Shown here piece after piece: positions 42,731 to 50,206 of a stretch of 64,000 nucleotides of DNA (positions within the stretch are counted from its first letter, which is position 1; each line of letters opens with the position of its first letter). Made by a program: the position numbers and the translations under genes. The notes beneath the pieces were generated by a model that ran no database searches, was not told the origin of the DNA, and saw only the letters and a program-made list of their open reading frames with translations. The stretch is from Niabella agricola (GTDB taxonomy: Bacteria > Bacteroidota > Bacteroidia > Chitinophagales > Chitinophagaceae), in the NCBI RefSeq assembly GCF_021538615.1, contig NZ_JAJHIZ010000003.1, positions 682,001 to 746,000 on the forward strand, written 5' to 3'.

Positions 42731-44668
42731 ATGAAGAAAACGATTTTAATGATGGCTGCTGTGTTTTGCAGCGGCCAGCTGCTGGCACAGGATCAGCAAA
42801 CGGCAAACCTCGATGAAGTATCCGTTACAGCTTCGAAAACTCCGTTAAAACAAAACCAGACAGGCAAGGTGGTAACGATCATTGACCAGACGACACTGCA
42901 GCGGAATTTAGACAAGTCACTAACCGAAATCCTTAATACACAGGCCGCGATTTTTACTGCAGGAGCAAATAATACCATTGGAAGTAACCAGGAACTTTAT
43001 TTCAGAGGAAGCGCTACGGGCAATACGCTGATCCTGATTGACGGAATCCCGATCAATGATCCTTCGCAGAACAGCAGTGCGCCAATTGACATCAACAACA
43101 TCAATGTCGGGCAAATTGAACGGATTGAGATCCTCAAAGGATCGCAAAGCACCCTTTGGGGAAGCAACGCCATGGCTGGCGTCATCAATATTGTTACTAA
43201 AAAAGGCGGAACGGATAAAATAATGCCCAATGCACATCTGAGCTATGGTTCCTACCAAACTTTCAAAGGCAATATCGGGATCAGGGGCACCATTGATCGG
43301 TTCGACTATAATATTTCGTACAACCAGATCAACTCCAAAGGATTTTCTGCTGCATATGACAGCATGAAAAGTAACAATTTTGATCGGGATGGATTCAATC
43401 AAAATAATATCCAGGCTAATCTTGGTTATAAAATATCCAATCGGTTTTCCGCAGCCTATATGGGAATGTTCAGTAAATATAAAGCCGATGGCGATGCGGG
43501 GGCTTTTACGGACGACAGGGACTACCGTATTAACAGCCAAAATCTGATAAATACGCTGAAGCTACAATACAAGAGTACCCAAACAGCAATCACACTTTCT
43601 CAAAGCATCGTCAGCAGTGAAAGAGTATATAGCGACGATAGCGCTCATGTTGGCGGGTTTGCGAAATGGTCCTATGGTTTATACAAGGGGCATTCCTACA
43701 TCACCGATCTTTTTGGCAACTATTATTTCAGTAGTCATGTTTCGTTTCTGGCCGGGCTTCAGTATACGGCAATCAATACCGACCAGCAATATAAAAGTAT
43801 TTCGTCCTTCGGCCCCTACGAAGCAGCCCCTCTTGGAAAAGACGCTGCCAGGTTCAATAATTTTGCTGGATACATTTCGCTTCTATTGTTGGATTTAAAA
43901 GGATTTAATAACGAAATGGGGATACGGGTCAATAAGAACAGCAAGTACGGATCGAATGCCACATTTTCCATTAATCCATCCTATAATATCAGTAATAACA
44001 CCAAATTATTTGTGAATATATCGAGTGGCTTCCGGGAGCCCTCCCTGTACCAACTGTACGGCGAATACCATAATAAAACAACCGAACTGAAGCCGGAAAA
44101 AAGCACTAACTATGAAGCAGGTGTACAAACAAATTTTGACGAGGGGAGAAGCTGGTTCCGCATTGTAGGTTTTAAAAGAGATATTAAAGATCTGATTATT
44201 TATTATACCGACGCCACCACTTTTGAAAGTTATTATATGAACCAGAACGAGCAACATGACTACGGCTTTGAAATGGAGAGTTCTATAGCAATAGGCCAGA
44301 TCGGAAGCTTTTCAAACAACCTGAGTTATGTGGATGGTCAGGGCAAAAATAATTCCGGCTCGATCAATAACCTCTATCGCCGGCCTAATTTCATCTTCAA
44401 CAGCAGCTTGGTGCTCACTCCCGTAAAAAAGCTTACGATCAATCCTGCGTTCCGCTTTATCGGCAATCGCCTTAAGGGCGAGTTTGATGCTGGGACACCG
44501 GTACTACCGCATTATTACACCCTTGACTTTTATGCTTCATATGCTTTTACGCCCAAAGTCAAAATATATACTGACTTCAGGAATATGACAGACCAGGTCT
44601 ATTTTGACACACCGGGGTATAATACAAGGCGCTTTAATTTTATGGGCGGTCTTCTTATCAACTTATAG
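42731..44668 (+). CDS. btuB: BtuB-like TonB-dependent cobalamin receptor
   Basis: A 645-residue outer-membrane receptor: signal peptide ending LLAQ, a TonB-box-like LDEVSVTASK, the plug (TLILIDGIPINDP, RIEILKGSQSTLWGSNAMAGVINIVTKKG as in BtuB) and a barrel ending RRFNFMGGLLINL. The cobalamin riboswitch 150 bases upstream gives direct support for corrinoid uptake. The DUF71-type gene starts six bases after the stop, so both lie in one B12-controlled operon. BtuF/BtuCD genes are not in the window. Confidence 0.93.
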   Translation: MKKTILMMAAVFCSGQLLAQDQQTANLDEVSVTASKTPLKQNQTGKVVTIIDQTTLQRNLDKSLTEILNTQAAIFTAGANNTIGSNQELYFRGSATGNTLILIDGIPINDPSQNSSAPIDINNINVGQIERIEILKGSQSTLWGSNAMAGVINIVTKKGGTDKIMPNAHLSYGSYQTFKGNIGIRGTIDRFDYNISYNQINSKGFSAAYDSMKSNNFDRDGFNQNNIQANLGYKISNRFSAAYMGMFSKYKADGDAGAFTDDRDYRINSQNLINTLKLQYKSTQTAITLSQSIVSSERVYSDDSAHVGGFAKWSYGLYKGHSYITDLFGNYYFSSHVSFLAGLQYTAINTDQQYKSISSFGPYEAAPLGKDAARFNNFAGYISLLLLDLKGFNNEMGIRVNKNSKYGSNATFSINPSYNISNNTKLFVNISSGFREPSLYQLYGEYHNKTTELKPEKSTNYEAGVQTNFDEGRSWFRIVGFKRDIKDLIIYYTDATTFESYYMNQNEQHDYGFEMESSIAIGQIGSFSNNLSYVDGQGKNNSGSINNLYRRPNFIFNSSLVLTPVKKLTINPAFRFIGNRLKGEFDAGTPVLPHYYTLDFYASYAFTPKVKIYTDFRNMTDQVYFDTPGYNTRRFNFMGGLLINL

Positions 44669-44673
44669 CGCCG

Positions 44674-45372
44674 GTGCAAAAAAAAATCCCGATCCTGCTT
44701 AGCTGGAGTGGCGGCAAGGATGCCGCTTACACCCTGTACCGCCTGCAACAGGAGGGGCTGTATGAGGTCCGCTACCTGCTGACGGTTTTGAATGCAGACC
44801 GGAGGTCTTCGATGCATGAGATTCCCGAGTCCCTTATCACCGCACAGGCCTTAAGCGCCGGCATCCCGCTGCTGAAAATAGATGTTTCCACCAGTACCCG
44901 GCACAGTTATGAAACGGAAATGCGGCGGGTGCTGAAGCAGGCAAAACAGGAAGGGATCCATACCGTGGCGTTTGGCGACCTCTTTCTGGAGGACCTGCGG
45001 CAATACCGGGAGCAACAGTTGCAGCAGGTTGCTATGAAGGGCCTTTTTCCCCTTTGGCAGATGGATTCCCGGATCTATCTCCGGCATTTTTTTCAATCCG
45101 GGTTCGAAGCGGTAATCTGTTGTGTGAACGGGTCAATGCTGGATATGGAATATTGCGGAAAACAGTTATCTCCGGCGCTGATAGCCGCTTTTCCGGCGCC
45201 GGCCGATCCCTGCGGCGAAAACGGGGAATACCATAGTTTTTGTTATGCAGGTCCGGTTTTCCGTAAGCCGGTCCCCTACCGTTCCGAGGGCTGGCGGCAC
45301 CGGTTCTTTCCATCACCAGTGAATGAACAGGAGCAGGTTTGTTTCCGTCATCTCCGGTTCGGCGATCAGTAA
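44674..45372 (+). CDS. DUF71/Dph6-like ATP pyrophosphatase, B12-salvage subgroup
   Basis: A 232-residue protein with a GTG start at 44674-44676. The PP-loop SWSGGKDAAYTLYRL (~residue 10) marks an ATP pyrophosphatase; VAFGDLFLEDLRQYREQQL (~108) and GENGEYHSF (~200) are typical of the COG2102/DUF71 family, whose archaeal and eukaryotic members amidate diphthine. Bacteria have no diphthamide. A published comparative-genomics analysis predicted a bacterial branch that acts in B12 salvage. Its place six bases behind the btuB-like gene under a cobalamin riboswitch fits that branch well. The reaction is not known; an amide ligation on a corrinoid is the natural inference. Confidence 0.85.
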   Translation: MQKKIPILLSWSGGKDAAYTLYRLQQEGLYEVRYLLTVLNADRRSSMHEIPESLITAQALSAGIPLLKIDVSTSTRHSYETEMRRVLKQAKQEGIHTVAFGDLFLEDLRQYREQQLQQVAMKGLFPLWQMDSRIYLRHFFQSGFEAVICCVNGSMLDMEYCGKQLSPALIAAFPAPADPCGENGEYHSFCYAGPVFRKPVPYRSEGWRHRFFPSPVNEQEQVCFRHLRFGDQ

Positions 45373-45515
45373 CCACCATTTATGGCAGCCTTTTCTACAG
45401 CAGGGTCCTTATTTTAAACGGTACCAGGTCTGCAGGGGTAAGCGGAATATTCCGGTAAGCCCCATCGTTCGCGTCCGCAGATCCGGTATTCAACGGTTTT
45501 ATACCCCTAACAATT

Positions 45516-45524
45516 TACCTTTGC
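45516..45524 (+). promoter_or_regulatory. -7 promoter box of the MarC gene
   Basis: TACCTTTGC is a full match 16 bases before the ATG at 45541, so the gene has its own promoter separate from the B12 operon. Confidence 0.5.
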
Positions 45525-45540
45525 AGGAAAACCTTCAGGC

Positions 45541-46131
45541 ATGGATTCATTGAATTATAAAGCCATACTCACTGTTACTTTTACACTTTTTGCCATCATT
45601 GATATCATCGGATCTATTCCCATCCTGATTTCGATGAAGAACAAGATCGGTGGCATCCGGGAATTCAAAGTAACCCTGATTGCCGGTTCCCTCATGATCC
45701 TCTTTCTTTTTCTTGGGGAGCCCATCCTGAATGTACTGGGGCTGGATGTAAAATCCTTTGCCGTAGCGGGCTCCATCGTCATTTTCATTCTCGGCATGGA
45801 AATGGTGCTGGGCGTGGAATTTTTTAAACCGGACGGAGATGTGAAAGCCTCTACCCTGGTGCCTCTGGCTTTTCCGCTGATTGCCGGTTCCGGCACGCTG
45901 ACTACGATCATGTCGTTAAAAGCCAACTACAAAGAAGTAACCATCCTGATCGCTATCCTGCTCAACCTGCTGATCATTTATATTGTATTAAAATCCCTTA
46001 CCCGGCTGGCCAAATTACTGGGACCGAGCGGCCTTATCGCCATCCGGAAATTTTTCGGAGTGATCCTGCTGGCCATTGCCATCAAGATTTTTGCCTCCAA
46101 TGCAGCCGGTTTATTTCAACATACACAATAA
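45541..46131 (+). CDS. MarC-family integral membrane protein
   Basis: A 196-residue protein with six membrane segments: LTVTFTLFAIIDIIGSIPILI, then LIAGSLMILFLFLGEPIL, a third in FAVAGSIVIFILGMEMVLGV, then LVPLAFPLIAGSGTLTTIM, ILIAILLNLLIIYIVL and IRKFFGVILLAIAIKIF. The PLAFPLIAGSG piece is characteristic of MarC (UPF0056). Some members are reported as amino acid transporters or exporters; the function here is open. It is monocistronic between the B12 operon and tRNA-Arg. Confidence 0.92.
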   Translation: MDSLNYKAILTVTFTLFAIIDIIGSIPILISMKNKIGGIREFKVTLIAGSLMILFLFLGEPILNVLGLDVKSFAVAGSIVIFILGMEMVLGVEFFKPDGDVKASTLVPLAFPLIAGSGTLTTIMSLKANYKEVTILIAILLNLLIIYIVLKSLTRLAKLLGPSGLIAIRKFFGVILLAIAIKIFASNAAGLFQHTQ

Positions 46132-46158
46132 TTTGGTGTAATTGTAATAAAGTTCTTT

Positions 46159-46167
46159 ATATTTGCC
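46159..46167 (+). promoter_or_regulatory. -7 promoter box of tRNA-Arg
   Basis: TATATTTGC lies 16 bases before the tRNA. A TTTG at 46133-46136 is the best -33 candidate, with 22 bases between, slightly long. Confidence 0.5.
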
Positions 46168-46183
46168 GACCCTTAAGCGGTAT

Positions 46184-46255
46184 GGCCTCGTAGTACAATG
46201 GATAGTATAAGAGTTTCCGAAGCTCCAGATACAGGTTCGATTCCTGTCGAGGCTA
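46184..46255 (+). tRNA. tRNA-Arg(CCG)
   Basis: The acceptor GGCCTCG pairs with CGAGGCT, the D-stem GTAC with GTAT, the T-stem ACAGG with CCTGT around TTCGATT. The anticodon loop TTCCGAA gives CCG, reading the Arg codon CGG. The top anticodon-stem pair is A-C, a small irregularity. No CCA is encoded. A terminator follows, and the flanking 25-bp repeat begins inside that terminator. Confidence 0.9.
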
Positions 46256-46258
46256 CTA

Positions 46259-46286
46259 AAGCACAGCGTAAATGCTGTGTTTTTTC
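46259..46286 (+). terminator. Terminator of tRNA-Arg
   Basis: GCACAGC (46261-46267) pairs with GCTGTGT (46274-46280) around GTAAAT, followed by a run of Ts. Its right arm and T-run form the first part of the direct repeat that recurs at 47634. Confidence 0.75.
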
Positions 46287-46294
46287 ATTTACAG
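46270..46294 (+). repeat. 25-bp direct repeat, left copy
   Basis: A perfect 25-base match to 47634-47658, from AAATGCTGTG to ATTTACAG. It overlaps the tRNA-Arg terminator. Together the copies bracket an AT-rich gene, as att sites bracket an inserted element. Confidence 0.85.
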
Positions 46295-46388
46295 GCAAAA
46301 TTACCCCAATATTGACTTTGGATAGCTTTGCTTGCTAAATTTATGCCTCATTTTTTTTATTTCAAAGCAAACCATTCTGTTTAACCGG

Positions 46389-47495
46389 ATGAACTACAAA
46401 ACTTTATCGCAAAGAGTATATATGCCTGAACTTGATGGTCTTAGATTCTTTGCATTTTTATTGGTCTTTATTCACCATACAACCTCCTTTGTTGATGTAA
46501 AAGAAATTTCTGTGCTTCACAAGACCGGATGGATTGGTGTTGATCTATTTTTTGCGTTATCAGCGTACTTATTTACTAAACTTCTAACGATTGAGTTCGA
46601 TAGAACAGGAGTTATAAACTTTAAAAAATTCTACCTTAGAAGGATTTTTAGAATATGGCCAATTTATATATTATTTATACTACTGTCTGTATCTGTGTAC
46701 ATGTTTTCCGGAGGTGATTTGGGTTATAGTACAAAAATCAGGATTATTGGTCTATTGACGTTTACAGATAATATTATTGCGGCTGTATATGGATACAATC
46801 CACTTCCGTTTGTTAGTCACTTATGGACGATATCATATGAAGAACAATTTTACGTGTTCATTCCTTTTATGGTGCTGTTGCTGATGGGCATCGCAACAAA
46901 GAAAAGAATTTATGTTTTGGCAATCTCGTTTGTTGTATTAAATATCATAAGACTGGTTTTTATACAACACCACGCTGATCACCCTGCAATTTGGGTACTC
47001 CCGGTTACACATTTTGAATCTATATTGCTGGGTATGGTTATCGGATTTGGCGGTTTTGATCGGTTATTTAAAAAAGTAAATTCATTCATTCTATTTTTAA
47101 TTGCGTGCGCACTACTGTTTATTATATCGCTGCTTCCAGGAGTAGAAACCATCTCATATTCGCTGATTTTGCTGTATACACTAGTTGGTGTTTGTACGTC
47201 ATTCTTTCTATATACCGCATTAAATAATATATTTTTGAAGAGGGTACTCTCCTTTAAATTATTTGTTTTTCTGGGCAAAAGGTCCTACGGACTATATGTA
47301 TATCATTTGTTGGGAAATGCGATTGCGTTGTACATTGTAAAACACATTAGGTTAGCGCCAAAGGACCCAGTATTTACTTTTATGTACTCATTGGGCTTTA
47401 CAATTGTGTCGGCGATTGTATCATATTTTTTAATTGAAAAGCCGTTTCTTCGGATCAAATCCCGATTTGAAATAATTAAAACCAGACCAATATAA
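46389..47495 (+). CDS. Acyltransferase 3 family membrane protein, AT-rich
   Basis: A 368-residue membrane acyltransferase from the ATG at 46389 (MNYKTLSQRVYMPELDGLRFFAFLL); the frame upstream to 46332 is not needed. The acyltransferase-3 landmarks are the catalytic-type His in FIHHTTSF (~residue 30), GWIGVDLFFALSAYLFT (~50), FYLRRIFRIWPIYILF (~80) and HLWTISYEEQFYVFIPF (~150). About ten membrane helices. Such enzymes O-acylate LPS, capsule or glycolipid sugars. The gene is clearly richer in A and T than its neighbours (Ile, Phe, Lys and Tyr codons dominate) and lies between two copies of a 25-bp repeat next to a tRNA, which points to acquisition by transfer. Confidence 0.9.
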   Translation: MNYKTLSQRVYMPELDGLRFFAFLLVFIHHTTSFVDVKEISVLHKTGWIGVDLFFALSAYLFTKLLTIEFDRTGVINFKKFYLRRIFRIWPIYILFILLSVSVYMFSGGDLGYSTKIRIIGLLTFTDNIIAAVYGYNPLPFVSHLWTISYEEQFYVFIPFMVLLLMGIATKKRIYVLAISFVVLNIIRLVFIQHHADHPAIWVLPVTHFESILLGMVIGFGGFDRLFKKVNSFILFLIACALLFIISLLPGVETISYSLILLYTLVGVCTSFFLYTALNNIFLKRVLSFKLFVFLGKRSYGLYVYHLLGNAIALYIVKHIRLAPKDPVFTFMYSLGFTIVSAIVSYFLIEKPFLRIKSRFEIIKTRPI

Positions 47496-47903
47496 GCTGT
47501 CTTACTGTAGCTTCTCCTACCTGTTCATTCCATAGATGACAAGCTAAACCGATTGCCGCTGATGTAAAGCAACCTCAACCGTTACCTCAAATTCATTTTT
47601 TTACGGACAAATTGAATTCCAGCAAGAGCCCCAAAATGCTGTGTTTTTTCATTTACAGAAGATTACAACTTCCACATATTCTATATTTATCCTGTAAATC
47701 CAGTATTTTCGTGCCTCGGTCATGCCGCGCGGTTCGGGCACCAAAACGCTTTTGCTTATTAAAAAGGACACATCCTGAATCAGGCCAAAAGCAACCGGTC
47801 GTAACTCGTTACCGGGAGATCGTATTAACAACAGCAACATTTGAAAGAACAACAAACAGATCTCGGTGAAAAACAATATTACATAATTACTAAAACAACT
47901 ATT
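47496..47903. other. Intergenic stretch holding the right repeat copy
   Basis: Apart from the repeat at 47634-47658 no gene is recognised; short frames on both strands lack protein features. The sequence becomes less AT-rich toward 47700. Confidence 0.45.
47634..47658 (+). repeat. 25-bp direct repeat, right copy
   Basis: Identical over 25 bases to 46270-46294; sequence on either side of both copies differs. The repeat start-to-start distance is 1,364 bases and the interval contains only the acyltransferase gene. Confidence 0.85.
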
Positions 47904-48497
47904 ATGAAAAATCTAACGCTTTTACTGTTACTGCTGGGCATTTACGCTTGCCAGAAAGACCGCTCGGCCAAACCGGCACCGCTGTCTTCAATAACGGTAA
48001 CCAATGCGATCTCCACGCTGAAAGTCAGCAACCATTTTACAATAGAGTATCAATTAACGCCGGCAAATACCTACGATAGTACAATAATATGGACCTCATC
48101 CGACCCTTCCATTGCATTTGTAGACGGCCAAACAGTCTACGGAATAAAAGAAGGCACCTGCCAAATTACCGGTAAAAGTAAAGTCGATGGCGTTGAGGTG
48201 AAAATAAATTTAACGGTTGAGTACCTATATATTGAATCGGTCCAATTCATGGAAGATGAATACGCGTTTGCGGTGGGCCAGACCCCTGCATATGTCACTT
48301 ACAGTTACAATCCAGATAATGCCAACAGAAAGGATCTCATTTTTTCTATCGCTCCTGAGTCTGTAGCCACTATTGACCAGGATGGGAACATCAAATGTAT
48401 CGCTCCGGGAGAAGCGACGGTTACACTAAAAACAAAGAACAGCACTGCAATGGCCATATGCAAAGTAAAGATCCATCCAATCCCCAATCCAAATTAG
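47904..48497 (+). CDS. Lipoprotein with tandem bacterial Ig-like (Big_2) domains
   Basis: A 197-residue protein. MKNLTLLLLLLGIYACQKD is a lipoprotein signal with lipobox GIYAC, Cys16. Two Big_2-type repeats follow: the first with IIWTSSDPSIAFVDGQTVYGIKEGTCQITGKS, the second with LIFSIAPESVATIDQDGNIKCIAPGEATVTLKT. It is anchored to the cell envelope; such domains bind carbohydrates or serve as spacers. No partner gene is obvious: the acyltransferase upstream is separated by a repeat and 400 bases. Confidence 0.85.
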   Translation: MKNLTLLLLLLGIYACQKDRSAKPAPLSSITVTNAISTLKVSNHFTIEYQLTPANTYDSTIIWTSSDPSIAFVDGQTVYGIKEGTCQITGKSKVDGVEVKINLTVEYLYIESVQFMEDEYAFAVGQTPAYVTYSYNPDNANRKDLIFSIAPESVATIDQDGNIKCIAPGEATVTLKTKNSTAMAICKVKIHPIPNPN

Positions 48498-48679
48498 CGC
48501 GTATCCCCTGTAGTTTTCACTATTACAACAAAGGCTGTTTGACCGGGTAAAGATTGTAGCGTAATTGAATGTTCCCTGAGCTCAGGACCGGAATAGGCTC
48601 CCTGCGGCTGAAAGACCTGATTGCTAAGAAAGAAGGATTTTATGTACCTTTATTTCAAGCCTTACTATTATACACGAAT

Positions 48680-49819
48680 ATGAAATCAATGCACCTAAAA
48701 ATCTTTATTATACTGACCATTTTATCGCAGTACTGCAGTGGACAAGAGGCGCAATCAGCTATTAAAAGTGATAACCCGCTAAAAACGCCGCTTGACCGTT
48801 TGGTTCAGCGCGCAGCTGAGCATTATATGCAATCTCCGGTAACATTCGACTTGTCGATCGGCATCATCAAAAACGGCGCACCGCATCAGTATACTTTTCA
48901 TCACGGAACAGGCCCCATCAGTCAACCTATTTCGTTATTCGGCCTGGGTTCAATCGCAAAAACCTTCGTAGGTATCCTGCTGGCCCAGGCAGTTATCGAA
49001 AAGAAAGTACAACTAACCGATGATATCCGGAAGTATCTGCCCGGCAGCTACCCCAATTTACAGTACAAGGGGCACCCGGTTCGGCTGGTAGATCTGGCCA
49101 ACCACACTTCTGCCTTGCCTGCCATGTCGAGAGATTACGACGATAAATATATAGACAGTGTTTCCAAATTGAAACCCGAAGCCTTCCGGAAATTTTACCA
49201 GGCATATACCGTTGATAGCCTGTATCGGGATATGCATCATTTTACACTGGATACAGTTCCCGGAACCAGGTATCGTTATAACGGAAACGCGATGATGGTT
49301 CTTATCGCAATTTTACAGCGTGTTTATCAGAAGCCGTTCGATCAGTTGATTACTGCTCTCCTGAAGGACCAGGCAGGAATCGTACATACCAAACCCCGGC
49401 TGACATCAAAAGAGGAAACACAACTGGTACCAGGCCACGATGAGCAGGGTAAAGTTTTGACATTTATCCCCGATAATGGGTTCAGAGCCGCACCATCTAT
49501 GTTTTCGACCCCGGCGGACATGCTTCGGTATGCTGCCTTTAATTTAAACAGGAAAAATCCCGCCATTAACCTGAGCCATACTGTTACTTTTACAAAACCG
49601 GATGGCATGAGTATAGGATTGGGGTGGATGTTGGGCAAGGAAGATAATGGCCTGCCCTTCATTATGCATACAGGAAGAGACGGATGTGGTTTTACTGCCC
49701 TTTGCTATCTCTATCCGGATAATGATGCAGCCATTATCCTGCTGGTAAATGACAGCAGTGGCCAGGAAAGACTGGCAGCGCTGAAGGATGAACTGATTTC
49801 AGATATGTTGCAACTTTAG
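48680..49819 (+). CDS. Exported serine hydrolase, beta-lactamase/AmpC-like fold
   Basis: A 379-residue protein from the ATG at 48680 (MKSMHLKIFIILTIL) with a signal peptide ending near SGQ. The catalytic SxxK is GSIAK (~residue 98), the YxN-type motif is RYNGN (~200) and the third motif is HTGRDG (~330), the class C variant of KTG. Typical landmarks LVDLANHTSALP and STPADMLRYA are present. Members act as esterases, peptidases or penicillin-binding-like enzymes; true beta-lactamase activity is not implied. It stands alone. Confidence 0.9.
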   Translation: MKSMHLKIFIILTILSQYCSGQEAQSAIKSDNPLKTPLDRLVQRAAEHYMQSPVTFDLSIGIIKNGAPHQYTFHHGTGPISQPISLFGLGSIAKTFVGILLAQAVIEKKVQLTDDIRKYLPGSYPNLQYKGHPVRLVDLANHTSALPAMSRDYDDKYIDSVSKLKPEAFRKFYQAYTVDSLYRDMHHFTLDTVPGTRYRYNGNAMMVLIAILQRVYQKPFDQLITALLKDQAGIVHTKPRLTSKEETQLVPGHDEQGKVLTFIPDNGFRAAPSMFSTPADMLRYAAFNLNRKNPAINLSHTVTFTKPDGMSIGLGWMLGKEDNGLPFIMHTGRDGCGFTALCYLYPDNDAAIILLVNDSSGQERLAALKDELISDMLQL

Positions 49820-49953
49820 TAGCCTGGCAAATCTTATTCATTTGAATCGCTCCAAAAGGTTCCGACAGGATAAGTGCTGTTGAAAATACCGGGGCGCCAG
49901 CTTTATAGCGCTAAGAAAAAGCCGTTCCGGGGTTTAGCAGTTGGTCTTTTGAT

Positions 49954-49962
49954 TATCTTTGC
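49954..49962 (+). promoter_or_regulatory. -7 promoter box of the 49977 gene
   Basis: TATCTTTGC is a full -7 match ending 14 bases before the ATG at 49977. Confidence 0.5.
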
Positions 49963-49976
49963 AAAAACTTCTGTTT

Positions 49977-50195
49977 ATGTACTGCTACAAGCTTGTGGTT
50001 CAACCCCGGCACGTGAATAATAATCTTTCTTATGTGTTTTTGCACGCTTCTCAAAAAGAACTGTCTCCTTCAGCAAATGAATACTTGTCGGAACTGATCA
50101 GCAGCCGATTTACCAACGGTTCCTTCGCTTACATGGTTGCTATTTCGGAAGAAACATTCAACGAACTCAAACAGACAATACTGGAACTTGCCTGA
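49977..50195 (+). CDS. Small hypothetical protein (72 aa)
   Basis: The ATG at 49977 gives a 72-residue soluble product (MYCYKLVVQPRHVNN ... ISEETFNELKQTILELA). A consensus -7 box 14 bases upstream supports a real gene and excludes the TTG at 49959, which overlaps the box. The mixed strand and helix pattern looks genuine. No family recognised. It ends 12 bases before the convergent TPR regulator gene. Confidence 0.6.
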   Translation: MYCYKLVVQPRHVNNNLSYVFLHASQKELSPSANEYLSELISSRFTNGSFAYMVAISEETFNELKQTILELA

Positions 50196-50206
50196 GACCG
50201 GCATTT

